The position numbers and the translations under genes were made by a program. The notes beneath the pieces are model-generated. The model was not told the origin of the DNA. It did not search any database and worked only from the letters and a program-made list of their open reading frames with translations. This document shows, one piece after another, positions 18,448-29,084 of a DNA stretch of 64,000 bases (positions within the stretch are counted from its first letter, which is position 1; each line of letters begins with the position of its first letter). Origin of the DNA: Chryseobacterium oleae (GTDB lineage Bacteria; Bacteroidota; Bacteroidia; Flavobacteriales; Weeksellaceae); assembly GCF_900115055.1 (NCBI RefSeq), contig NZ_FOVD01000001.1, positions 620,001 to 684,000 of the forward strand. The letters are read 5' to 3'.

Positions 18448-18544
18448 TACTATTTAATAAAGTATTTATTTTCAACCTTACAGGCACCTACAGAATGTAT
18501 TATTTAAATCTATACTGTGTACTTTCCGGACATTTTTCGATTAG

Positions 18545-18552
18545 CAAATATA
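18545..18552 (-). promoter_or_regulatory. Candidate -7 box for the polyprenyl synthase gene
   Basis: The minus strand reads TATATTTG, a match to the Bacteroidota consensus TAnnTTTG, about 100 bases before the start codon. No TTG at the expected upstream distance was seen. Confidence 0.4.
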
Positions 18553-18649
18553 TGGAAAACTAATCAATTATTATTTGATGCATGACTATGTTAAATTAAG
18601 ATTTATTCCCTGTATGGCAAGTATTTTCAATCTGAACTTATTTTTAAAA

Positions 18650-18680
18650 CAAAAAATAGCCCCTGTCATAGGCAGGGGCT
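18650..18680 (-). terminator. Terminator of the leader peptide at 18704
   Basis: AGCCCCTG pairs with CAGGGGCT around a 7-base loop, followed by a T run on the minus strand. Confidence 0.88.
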
Positions 18681-18703
18681 TTATCTTGAAAGCAAATAAT
18701 TTC

Positions 18704-18865
18704 TTAGTCGATAACTATTGGCGGGCAATAAGGCGAATTGATAGGTCTGCAGCTACTTCCTGCACAACACCAGCCTTCTCCACATGGTTCTCCTCCTCCA
18801 CAATATTTAAGTCCTCCTTTGATCGTCTTCAAATTTTCGCGTGACATTTTCTTTAAATTTTTCAT
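18704..18865 (-). CDS. Double-glycine leader peptide, Cys-rich
   Basis: The minus strand encodes 53 aa starting MKNLKKMSRENLKTIKGG, the typical Chryseobacterium bacteriocin-like leader with a Gly-Gly end. The predicted mature part of 35 residues has six Cys, including CGGGEPCGEGWCC and SPYCPP, a pattern that suggests disulphides or metal binding. A strong terminator follows at 18650-18680, which supports its expression as a single gene. No exporter is adjacent. Confidence 0.82.
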   Translation of the reverse strand: MKNLKKMSRENLKTIKGGLKYCGGGEPCGEGWCCAGSSCRPINSPYCPPIVID

Positions 18866-19011
18866 AAGTATTAATTTTATATTTGTGTCACTAATATATG
18901 AATAATTCTAAATATCCAACATTCAAGCTGTTATTTTTTTATCAAAATCAAATATTTTATAACTATTATCAATCAAATACGCGATCTATACTCATTTAAC
19001 CACAAAAAAAA

Positions 19012-19890
19012 TTAATCTTTGAGTTCCTCTTTTGGAATAAAATACAAGGCAGGCTGTGCACTTCCCAATGCCGATCTGAATTTCTCCCCTGAAATATAAA
19101 TTCCCTTTTCATTGACTGCAATACCTTCAATCTGTCCTACTGTCAAAGAACTTCCCAGATAATAATGTTTCGGAGCTTCTTTAAAAAAGATTCCCGGTTC
19201 TGTTTCAGTAAAAACATTCATGAAAACTTCTGTTCGCTTCGTGTAGCCAACCAGATATAATTTCTTTTCAAAATAAGCAGCATCCGTCACTACGAAATTC
19301 GTTTTATATGACTCAATTTTCTCTGCTTTCTGCTTTTCAGTAATCGCCGGGTCAATGATGTAATGAGAAGTTGATTTTGATTTCCATTCTTTGGAAAACA
19401 GGTGCAGTTTTCCGTTGAGATAGATCATGGCTTCGGCATCAAAGTCATTGTTCGTGTATTGAGGGATAAATTCTGTCTGTTCCGGATAGTAAAAAGAAAT
19501 TTTCGCAATGGAATCATTCTTTGCTTCATTGTTTTCAAAAGGAAGTTTGTAGATCTCCAGGTCTCTTCTTGTTCCCCCATTATTTCCAAAATCACCAATG
19601 TAGAAATTTTTTCCGTCATGGGTTAAGGCTTCCCAGTCTTTATTTTTAGCATTGATGGTCAATGTATTTTTGATCATGCCGGAAGTTTCATTCAGTTCAA
19701 AAAGTTCCGGAGCATTCCCGCTGTCATTGAACGTATATAATTTACCATTCAAAATACTCAGTCCTGAGGTTTCCTGAATCTTATCATCTAAATAGCCAAT
19801 CCTGAATTTTCTTATTTTCAATGACTCCGTCTTTTGTGAGAATGACGATTGGAAAATAATAACGGCAGCAAGAAGAATGAGTTTTTTCAT
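19012..19890 (-). CDS. Secreted beta-propeller-like protein of unknown function
   Basis: The 292-aa product has a signal peptide (MKKLILLAAVIIFQSSFSQ). Repeating units such as GLSILNGKLYTFNDSGN, GKNFYIGDFGNNGG, YLNGKLHLFSKEW, KKLYLVGYTKR and EGIAVNEKGIYISGE look like blades of a propeller. The pattern resembles SdiA-regulated/YjiK-like proteins, but I cannot assign it firmly. It has no sorting domain and no lipobox, so it is probably periplasmic. No operon partner is evident. Confidence 0.75.
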   Translation of the reverse strand: MKKLILLAAVIIFQSSFSQKTESLKIRKFRIGYLDDKIQETSGLSILNGKLYTFNDSGNAPELFELNETSGMIKNTLTINAKNKDWEALTHDGKNFYIGDFGNNGGTRRDLEIYKLPFENNEAKNDSIAKISFYYPEQTEFIPQYTNNDFDAEAMIYLNGKLHLFSKEWKSKSTSHYIIDPAITEKQKAEKIESYKTNFVVTDAAYFEKKLYLVGYTKRTEVFMNVFTETEPGIFFKEAPKHYYLGSSLTVGQIEGIAVNEKGIYISGEKFRSALGSAQPALYFIPKEELKD

Positions 19891-19947
19891 AGAGCAAAAA
19901 TAAGGGTTTAAGGGGAATTGAGAAAGTTAGAAGCGTTTTGTTTTTGG

Positions 19948-20352
19948 GAACCACCTGTCAAAAATTCTTTGAATTCTCGCAATCCTCCGGAGGACGGAAA
20001 TAGTCATCCATTCAATAGTATTCATCACGAAAATCAGATTTAGTTTTTTTTTTTAACCATTAAGAGCAATGAAGATGATAAGAATAGTTAAGAAAAATCA
20101 AATGATTTTTTAAGTTGTATCACTAAAAAAAGCGAAGCTCTCCTTAATATTCTTAAAAACTTAAAGTATTCTTAATGGTTTAATCTCTTTATCTCCCGCG
20201 GATTTCACAGATGGCGCAGATTTTCATTAGTATTATTCTGGATAAAATCTTTGATTTTTTTTTAAAACTTAAGTGCTCTTTTTTGCAGTATGAATTTAAA
20301 CTTCAAATAAACTTAAGTGTTGAAAAACTTTTGCGTCTTTTGTGGTTGAATT
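19948..20352 (+). repeat. Dispersed ~400-bp intergenic repeat, copy 1
   Basis: This gap contains an element whose inverted copy lies at 32703-33088. Shared landmarks in order are GGAACCACC, ATCACGAAAATCAGATT, AACCATTAAGAGCA, AAAAATCAAATGATTTTTTA, AAAAAAAGCGAAGCT, CTTAATATTCTTAA, the segment around TTCACAGAT, and CTTTTGTGGTT at the end. There is no convincing reading frame inside. The second half recurs alone at 28183-28340. Confidence 0.8.
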
Positions 20353-20370
20353 AAAAAAAATATTTACGAA

Positions 20371-21309
20371 TCATGCAGATTTCATTTTTTGCTTCTGCTC
20401 CTGTCTTTTAGCCTGTTTCTTTAAATGATCTTTCTGATATTGTCTCACTGTTTTACCGGTACCATCATGTCTCCAGCCCGGAGAATTGAAGATATAATTA
20501 ATCCTGTCAGAAAATCTCAGTCCCGGCTGCCTGATATCTTTCCAGATCTTTCGCCATTCATACAAAAGAACGGTATCAGGTTTATTGTCAGGCATTTTTG
20601 GATATATCCCGTATTTTACGGGTACATTCGGGTCTTCTTTTTCAAAGGTACCGAAGATTTTATCCCAGATGATCAGACACATTCCCATATTTCTATCGAG
20701 ATACTTAATATTGCAGGCATGATGCACCCTGTGATGAGAGGGAGTTACCAGAATATATTCCAGAATGCCCATCGTTTTCACGGTTTGCGTATGCACCCAC
20801 GTTCCGTATACCTGCCCTATCGCATAAACGACCATGATATGCCATGGATTGAAGCCTAAAAAAGCAAGTGGGGAAAAATAAAGATATCTGTACAGCGGTT
20901 GAAGTACGGGACTTCTGAACCCTGTGGTTAAATTGAAATATTCTGAATTGTGATGGGTAATATGAACCGCCCAAAACGCTCTGGAATGATGATCCACATA
21001 ATGCAGCACATAATAGGCAAAATCTGTAATCACAAAGCAAATGAGCCAGTACCAAACTGTAAAATCCCATGAGAAAAGCCTATGGTTGTAGAAGAAAAAC
21101 ATCATTCCCATAGCAAAAGCCTTCATGATCAGGTCCAGACCGAAGTTCATCAGAGCGAGATAAACGCTTGTGGCCACATCTTTTCCGTTGTACAGCTTAG
21201 CTTCAGAAACATGACTGTAGATCATTTCTGCCAATATAACGGCAGCATGAACCGGAATAGACCATGCATAAACGTTTTCCAGTCCGTCCTCGCCCATAAA
21301 GAAGTCCAT
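20371..21309 (-). CDS. Sterol desaturase / fatty acid hydroxylase family membrane enzyme
   Basis: The 312-aa protein has several hydrophobic segments and the di-iron histidine clusters of the family: HYVDHHSRAFWAVHITHHNS (HxxxHH plus HxxHH) and PSHHRVHHACN. Family members hydroxylate or desaturate lipids at the membrane with oxygen. The C-terminus is strongly basic (HLKKQAKRQEQKQKMKSA). The substrate is unknown; in Flavobacteriia, relatives act on carotenoids or fatty acyl chains. No lipid genes are adjacent. Confidence 0.9.
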   Translation of the reverse strand: MDFFMGEDGLENVYAWSIPVHAAVILAEMIYSHVSEAKLYNGKDVATSVYLALMNFGLDLIMKAFAMGMMFFFYNHRLFSWDFTVWYWLICFVITDFAYYVLHYVDHHSRAFWAVHITHHNSEYFNLTTGFRSPVLQPLYRYLYFSPLAFLGFNPWHIMVVYAIGQVYGTWVHTQTVKTMGILEYILVTPSHHRVHHACNIKYLDRNMGMCLIIWDKIFGTFEKEDPNVPVKYGIYPKMPDNKPDTVLLYEWRKIWKDIRQPGLRFSDRINYIFNSPGWRHDGTGKTVRQYQKDHLKKQAKRQEQKQKMKSA

Positions 21310-21386
21310 AATAAACTTTTTTGCTTTATGTAAAGGTAGGGTTTTAGGAAATTTTTAAGAAAAATTTTGAATTTTTTAAGGAAATT

Positions 21387-22421
21387 TTAATCAGTTGCTT
21401 TATTGGCCAATTGTCCGCAGGCTGCATCAATGTCTCCACCACGGCTTTTTCTGATCATCACTGTAATTCCTGCATTTTCCAGCTGACGTACATAATTGTC
21501 CTCCGCCTGCTTGTTACACTGGTCATATTTTCCGTCTCCAATAGGATTATACTGGATAAGATTCACTTTGGAAGGAACCTGTTTACAGTATCTGATTAAA
21601 GCTTTGATATCTTCATCGCCATCATTGATTCCTTTCCATACACAGTATTCAAAAGTAATCACAGAACCAGTTTTCTGGTACCAGTATTGAAGGGCCTCCA
21701 TAATATCCGTCAACGGAAATTTATCAGAGAAAGGCATGATCTCGTTACGTTTGGACTCGATTGCAGAGTGAAGAGAAAGGGCTAGTTTTACACGAAGTTC
21801 GTCGTCTGCCAGCATTTTGATCATCTTCGGAAGTCCGGATGTAGAAACGGTAATTCTTCTCGGTGACATTCCCAAACCTTCCGGCTGGGTGATTTTTCTG
21901 ATGGCTTCCACCACATTTTTGTAATTCATCATAGGCTCTCCCATTCCCATAAAAACGATATTGGAAAGCGGTCTGTTAAAGTACATTTTGCTTTGGCTGT
22001 CGATCAGGGCCACCTGGTCTACGATTTCGGCTACTTCAAGGTTTCTCATTCTTTTCAGCCTTGCCGTTGCACAGAATTCGCAGTTTAATGAACATCCCAC
22101 CTGTGAGGAAACGCAGGCTGTGGTTCTTGTTTCTGTAGGAATAAGAACAGATTCTACCAACAGTCCGTCATGAAGTTTCACGCCGTTTTTGATGGTTCCG
22201 TCCGTACTTTTCTGAAGCTGATCCACAGAAACGGGATTGATGGTGTACTCTTCGGAAATTCTTTCGCGGAGAGATTTCGAAAGATTCGTCATTTCATCAA
22301 TCGAATGGAGGTTTTTACTCCATAACCAGTCATAAACCTGCTTCGCACGAAACGGTTTTTCCCCTAAAGTCAAAAAATAGTCTTTAAGCTGGTCTAGTGA
22401 TAAAACTCGGATATCTTTCAT
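21387..22421 (-). CDS. rlmN: 23S rRNA (adenine-2503-C2)-methyltransferase / tRNA methyltransferase RlmN
   Basis: I chose ATG 22419-22421 (MKDIRVLSLDQLKDYFLTLG), giving 344 aa; the longer frame would add 19 residues encoded by an intergenic repeat. It has the radical-SAM cluster motif CSLNCEFC, GMGEPMMNYKNV, the Ser-rich loop RRITVSTSGL and the C-terminal Cys in DIDAACGQLANK that forms the methyl-carrier intermediate. RlmN methylates A2503 of 23S rRNA and A37 of some tRNAs. It follows queA on the same strand. Confidence 0.97.
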   Translation of the reverse strand: MKDIRVLSLDQLKDYFLTLGEKPFRAKQVYDWLWSKNLHSIDEMTNLSKSLRERISEEYTINPVSVDQLQKSTDGTIKNGVKLHDGLLVESVLIPTETRTTACVSSQVGCSLNCEFCATARLKRMRNLEVAEIVDQVALIDSQSKMYFNRPLSNIVFMGMGEPMMNYKNVVEAIRKITQPEGLGMSPRRITVSTSGLPKMIKMLADDELRVKLALSLHSAIESKRNEIMPFSDKFPLTDIMEALQYWYQKTGSVITFEYCVWKGINDGDEDIKALIRYCKQVPSKVNLIQYNPIGDGKYDQCNKQAEDNYVRQLENAGITVMIRKSRGGDIDAACGQLANKATD

Positions 22422-22426
22422 TATAG

Positions 22427-22498
22427 ATGATAGGTTGCAGATCTTAGGTGGCAGGTTGCAGATACCTAATACCTGCAACCTGTTACCTATTATCTTTT
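22427..22498. repeat. Intergenic inverted repeat between queA and rlmN
   Basis: CAGGTTGCAG (22452-22461) and CTGCAACCTG (22473-22482) form the core, with extended pairing outward (GATAGGT/ACCTATTATC). A further TAGGTTGCAG lies at 22431. It resembles other palindromic spacers in the window and may also act as a terminator for queA. Confidence 0.7.
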
Positions 22499-23548
22499 TT
22501 ATAGGATTAACATTGCGTCACCGTAAGAATAGAATTTATACTGTTCTTTTACGGCTTCTTCGTAAGCATGCATGATGAATTCTCTGCCTGCAAATGCAGC
22601 GATCATCATCAGCAATGTAGATTTCGGCGTGTGGAAGTTCGTGATCATTGAATTCGCTACTCCAAAATCGTGAGGCGGATAAATGAACTTGTTTGTCCAA
22701 CCGTTGAATGCAGAGATCTTTTTGTTTGAAGAAACAGAAGTTTCCAATGCTCTCATCGTTGTAGTTCCTACTGCACAAACTCTTCTGTGAGCATCTACTG
22801 CTTTATTGATGATATCAGCATTTTTCTCATCGATGATGATTTCCTCAGACTCCATTTTGTGCTTTGAAAGATCTTCTACCTCAATTGGGTTGAAAGTTCC
22901 TAAACCAACGTGAAGCGTTACTTCAGCAAAATCGATTCCTTTGATCTCCAGTTTCTTCATCAAATGCTTAGAGAAGTGAAGACCTGCTGTAGGGGCTGCT
23001 ACTGCTCCTTCAATTTTTGCATAGATCGTCTGGTATCTTTCGGCATCTTCCGGTTCTACTGCTCTTTTGATATATTTTGGAAGTGGAGTTTCTCCTAGTT
23101 CTTTCAGTTTTGTTCTGAATTCGTCGTAAGAACCATCGAAAAGGAATCTTAATGTTCTTCCTCTTGAAGTCGTGTTATCAATAACTTCAGCTACCAAAGA
23201 TTCATCTTCAGTAAAGAATAATTTGTTACCGATTCTTATTTTTCTTGCAGGATCTACAAGAACGTCCCATACTCTGGTTTCTTTGTCAAGCTCTCTTAAA
23301 AGGAAAACTTCAATTTTAGCACCTGTTTTTTCTTTATTTCCGTAAAGACGTGCAGGGAAAACCTTAGTATTGTTGAAAATGAATAGATCTTTCTCATCGA
23401 AATAATCCACAACATCTTTAAACAGTTTATGCTCAATGGTTTCTGTTTTTCTGTTTAGAACCATTAATCTAGCTTCGTCTCTGTGTTCAGATGGGTGTTC
23501 TGCCAATAATTCCGCAGGAAGATCAAAATTAAAATCTGATGTTTTCAT
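22499..23548 (-). CDS. queA: tRNA preQ1(34) S-adenosylmethionine ribosyltransferase-isomerase QueA
   Basis: The 349-aa protein is full length for QueA. Landmarks are [80 protein letters not shown] and [18 protein letters not shown]. It transfers and isomerises the ribose of SAM onto preQ1-modified tRNA to make epoxyqueuosine. The gene is followed by rlmN, another tRNA/rRNA modification gene, though a repeat separates them. A TTG/TATATTTG promoter lies upstream. Confidence 0.98.
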   Translation of the reverse strand: MKTSDFNFDLPAELLAEHPSEHRDEARLMVLNRKTETIEHKLFKDVVDYFDEKDLFIFNNTKVFPARLYGNKEKTGAKIEVFLLRELDKETRVWDVLVDPARKIRIGNKLFFTEDESLVAEVIDNTTSRGRTLRFLFDGSYDEFRTKLKELGETPLPKYIKRAVEPEDAERYQTIYAKIEGAVAAPTAGLHFSKHLMKKLEIKGIDFAEVTLHVGLGTFNPIEVEDLSKHKMESEEIIIDEKNADIINKAVDAHRRVCAVGTTTMRALETSVSSNKKISAFNGWTNKFIYPPHDFGVANSMITNFHTPKSTLLMMIAAFAGREFIMHAYEEAVKEQYKFYSYGDAMLIL

Positions 23549-23603
23549 TTTTTTAAATTACGGTTTAAAAATTATAAAAATTACTAGTGTAATTTTCGGA
23601 GTG

Positions 23604-23635
23604 CAAATATACGACATTGAACACCCCTTTGTCAA
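23604..23635 (-). promoter_or_regulatory. Candidate queA promoter
   Basis: On the minus strand TTG (23633-23635) lies 21 bases before TATATTTG (23604-23611), close to the Bacteroidota -33/-7 arrangement and about 55 bases before the start codon. Confidence 0.6.
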
Positions 23636-23730
23636 GTATTATTTAAAATCTAATTTAAAACCGTGATTCTACGGTGATTTATGAAGGAAAAAAAGATTAT
23701 TTTTGAAAAAAATTAATAATTTTTACACGT

Positions 23731-24423
23731 ATGAGCAAATATTCATTGGAAGCTTTCGTCAACGAAACAAAAGAAAATCCACAACAAAGAGATTATTTTG
23801 AGCTGGAAACTCCACATCTTCTGGAAATCAACCTTAACAATCAGGCTGTATGGACCAAAAGAGGAAGTATGGTAGGCTATGTAGGAGGCATCAACTTCGA
23901 AAGACAGGGAATGCTGGCCGGAGGTATCGGCAACCTTTTAAAGAAAGCCATCAGTGGTGAAGGAACAAAACTGATGAAAGCAGAAGGAACCGGCAAGCTG
24001 TATGTGGCTGATTCCGGGAAGAAAGTACGTATCCTTTATCTGAATAATGAATCAGTATGTGTCAACGGAAACGACGTACTGGCACATGAGCAGAGTGTAA
24101 AAAGCGATATTACCATGCTTAAAAGCGTTGCAGGAATGATGGCCGGCGGTCTTTTCCAGGTAAAACTTTCCGGAACGGGACATATTGCTATAACGACTCA
24201 TGGTGAGCCATTAACCCTTATGGTCACTCCTGACAGTCCGGTTTTCACAGATCCTAATGCTACAGTAGCATGGTCAGGAAATCTAAGTCCGGATCTGAAA
24301 ACGAATGTTTCTTTCAAAAGCTTAATCGGAAGAGGAAGCGGTGAAGAATTCCAGATGAAGTTCTCAGGAAACGGATGGGTATTGATACAACCATACGAGG
24401 AAGTATATTTTACAGAGAAGTAA
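23731..24423 (+). CDS. AIM24 family protein
   Basis: The 230-aa protein matches the AIM24/TIGR00266 family: a beta-rich fold with repeated Gly-containing strands such as QAVWTKRGSMVGYVGGINFE, GTGKLYVADSGKKVRILYL, FQVKLSGTGHIAITTHGEPL and GSGEEFQMKFSGNGWVLIQP. Function in bacteria is not established. It has no signal peptide. It is a single-gene unit divergent from queA and ends in a terminator. Confidence 0.88.
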   Translation: MSKYSLEAFVNETKENPQQRDYFELETPHLLEINLNNQAVWTKRGSMVGYVGGINFERQGMLAGGIGNLLKKAISGEGTKLMKAEGTGKLYVADSGKKVRILYLNNESVCVNGNDVLAHEQSVKSDITMLKSVAGMMAGGLFQVKLSGTGHIAITTHGEPLTLMVTPDSPVFTDPNATVAWSGNLSPDLKTNVSFKSLIGRGSGEEFQMKFSGNGWVLIQPYEEVYFTEK

Positions 24424-24440
24424 TTTTTTAATTCTAAATA

Positions 24441-24472
24441 AAGCTATTTCAATCATGAGATAGCTTTTTTTG
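24441..24472 (+). terminator. Intrinsic terminator after the AIM24 gene
   Basis: AAGCTATTTCA pairs with TGAGATAGCTT, followed by a T run. Confidence 0.85.
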
Positions 24473-24567
24473 TGATCAAAAAAAATATATAAACCATATT
24501 TGTTTATTTGATTAATAATATTCTAAATCCTTTTAGATACTGATATTTTAAATATCTTTAAGAATAA

Positions 24568-26856
<2,289 letters not shown>

Positions 26857-26866
<10 letters not shown>

Positions 26867-27891
26867 AAACAATCGTTACCGGATTTACCGGAACTGAAAA
26901 TTGCACGATCACTCCTATTACCAACGGGCTGATCAATACAACCTATCTGGTGGAGGATTATGATGCTGATGAAAAATTTATCCTTCAAAAGATCAATACT
27001 CAGGTTTTTCCGTTTCCGGAGATTATCACCAATAATCACATTCTGATCAACAGATTACTGGAAGATGGGAACTATCCGCTCGAGCTGGTAAAACCTAAGG
27101 AAACTTTATCCGGGAATTTCATTATTAAAGATGAAAACGAAGAATCCTGGAGAATGCTCAGCTTTATTGAGGACACGAAGACCTTCTTTAAAATCCCTGA
27201 TATAAAAACAGCCTATGAATCAGCAAAAGCGGTCGGTGCTTTTCTAAATACGGTCAATCCTGAATATCTTCCCTACATTCAATCCCCGATTCCTGATTTT
27301 GTTAATTTTGAAAAAAGAATCTCGGATTATCAGATTTCTTTACAATCTGCAAGTCCGGATCTGCTGGACAATGCTGAACAAGAAATCGAAGCAATGAATG
27401 AACTCCTCTCCCTTCCTGAAAAATGGATTGAGATGGAAAAGGAAGGTATTTTACCTAAAAGAATTATTCATGGAGATCCTAACGTCAGAAATATTCTTTT
27501 TGACAGCAATTCAAGGCCTCTTGCTGTGATCGATCTGGACACCGTAACCATTTCTACCATCCTCTATGACTTCGGTGACATGGCAAGATCCTACACCAAT
27601 ACTCTGGATGAGGACAATGGAAATGCTGATCATAATTTCAATCCCCAGATTTACAGAACTGTGAAAGATGGATTTCTGCTGTCTTTAAAGAAAAAACTGA
27701 CTTTTGAAGAGTTGGAAAATCTTGATTATGCGGCACAGACTGTGATTTATATTCAGGCGGTTCGTTTTCTTACTGATTATCTGAATGGAAGCACCTATTA
27801 TTCTACGAAATATGCTGAACATAATCTGGACAGAACCAGGAATCAATTGCAGTTGCTGAAAGGTTTGAGAAAGTATTTGCGCGTGGATTAG
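26857..27891 (+). CDS. Phosphotransferase family protein, NahK-like N-acetylhexosamine kinase candidate
   Basis: The 344-aa protein has an aminoglycoside-phosphotransferase fold: nucleotide-binding region GLINTTYLVEDYDADEKFIL, catalytic IIHGDPNVRNILFD and metal site AVIDLDTV, then DFGDMARSYTN. Among relatives are choline/homoserine kinases and N-acetylhexosamine 1-kinase (NahK). Placement after a GH109-like glycosidase and a nucleotidyltransferase favours an amino-sugar 1-kinase. Substrate is not provable from sequence alone. Confidence 0.85.
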
Positions 27892-27942
27892 ATTTTTTAG
27901 ACACAGATAACACGAATTTTTTCACGAATAAAGACCATACTG

Positions 27943-28092
27943 CCATTGCGGGGGAGTAACGAAACAATCTCAATCTAAGGCAAGTTCTTATGCAATAAAG
28001 ACTATCCATTTCTTTCGGAAAATTGCTTCGCTATGCTCGCAATGACTGGGGAGTTTCGGGGCGGGGAGCGAAGCTCCCGCCCCGAAACTCCC
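27943..28092. repeat. CATTGCG-type inverted repeat with adjacent GC-rich hairpin
   Basis: The gap 27892-28342 holds no gene. Arms near 27943 (CATTGCGGGGGAGTAACGAA) and 28021-28046 (TTGCTTCGCTATGCTCGCAA) are imperfect inverted repeats of a kind seen in many genomes. A 45-base hairpin follows at 28048-28092 (GGGAGTTTCGGGGCGGG against CCCGCCCCGAAACTCCC), very GC-rich for this genome. Confidence 0.7.
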
Positions 28093-28182
28093 ACATAAGT
28101 TTTTGAAAATCTCTGATTTTTCCACTGATGTGAATTTATTCCAAGATCATTACCTTTTTTAATCTTGTGGTTGATATTTTTT

Positions 28183-28340
28183 CACCACAGATTGCACAGA
28201 TTCTCACAGATGTTTGAAGATATTATCCCGTATAAAAATCTATGATTTTTATAATCTTAAGTGTACTTATGTACAGTTCGCATTTAAACTTCGAATAAAC
28301 TAAAGTGTTAGAAAACTTTTGTCCCTTTTGTGGTTAAAAA
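28183..28340 (+). repeat. Partial copy of the dispersed intergenic repeat (second half)
   Basis: It runs from ACCACAGATTGCACAGATT through TTTAAACTTCGAATAAACT to CTTTTGTGGTTAAAAAC, matching the end of the elements at 19948 and 32703. Confidence 0.75.
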
Positions 28341-28342
28341 CT

Positions 28343-28834
28343 TTACATCAGGAATTCCATAATCTTCTTCCATTCTTCCAGTTTAACATCAAAAGATACC
28401 GTATGCAGAGGACTGGTAGAAGGAAGCTGAATGATCGGTAACCTGTAATTTTTCCCTAAAAGTTTCTGCAGATTTTTGTACGATTTCCCACCATTACAGA
28501 AAACAGCTTTGATATTGGGATGCTCATCCAGAAGTTCGGCAATTTGGTTGGCTTCTTCATTTTTGATTTCAGAATCCAGGCTTCCTTTTCTTTCGCAGGA
28601 GTCGATGACGTCCCAGACTGCTATATGATGTTCCTTTAAAATATCTAAACGTTGAGTATAATCATCTGTAAATTCTTCATTAAACAGATGGAAAATAATC
28701 GTCCAGAATTTATTTTGTGGGTGAGCGTAATACTGCTGTTTCTCCAAAGATTTGACACCGGGAATTGAACCTAAAATTAAGATTTCAGATTGAGCATCAA
28801 TTAAGGGTGGAAACGAGGAAATTCTGTTTTGCAT
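28343..28834 (-). CDS. DNA-deoxyinosine (hypoxanthine) glycosylase, UDG superfamily
   Basis: From ATG 28832-28834 the product is 163 aa; a longer frame adds 9 residues. Motif 1, ILGSIPGVKSLEKQQYYAHP followed by QNKFW, and motif 2, QLPSTSPLHT, match the hypoxanthine-DNA glycosylase branch (family 6) of the uracil-DNA glycosylase superfamily. Such enzymes excise deaminated adenine from DNA to start base-excision repair. The gene stands alone between repeats. Confidence 0.88.
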   Translation of the reverse strand: MQNRISSFPPLIDAQSEILILGSIPGVKSLEKQQYYAHPQNKFWTIIFHLFNEEFTDDYTQRLDILKEHHIAVWDVIDSCERKGSLDSEIKNEEANQIAELLDEHPNIKAVFCNGGKSYKNLQKLLGKNYRLPIIQLPSTSPLHTVSFDVKLEEWKKIMEFLM

Positions 28835-28997
28835 ACTCAAATATATAAAAATTGGGGCCAAGGGGGAAAGGTTTTAGATTCTAGATTTCAGATTTCAGAC
28901 ACGAGACTTTAAGATTAAGGTTGAAGTTGAGAGACGTCAGAAAACTTAAAGTTTATCATTAATAATTTGGCTAAAGCCTTCGGATAATTGCATAAAA

Positions 28998-29069
28998 AAA
29001 CGGGCTAAAGCCCGTTTCCATTGATATTTTCAGGAATCATTAAAATAAATTCAATTCATTTTAATGATT
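28998..29069. repeat. Two intergenic hairpins (CGGGCTAAAGCCCG type and AT-rich)
   Basis: AAACGGGCT/AGCCCGTTT (28998-29017) has a 2-base loop. Next to it AATCATTAAAAT (29035-29046) pairs with ATTTTAATGATT (29058-29069). The first recurs in varied form at 41211-41228. Confidence 0.75.
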
Positions 29070-29084
29070 CATTTTTAGTTTACA

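Noticed and set aside
22422-22478. A start of rlmN 19 codons earlier
   Set aside because: The extra residues are encoded by an intergenic inverted repeat and do not fit the family's N-terminus.
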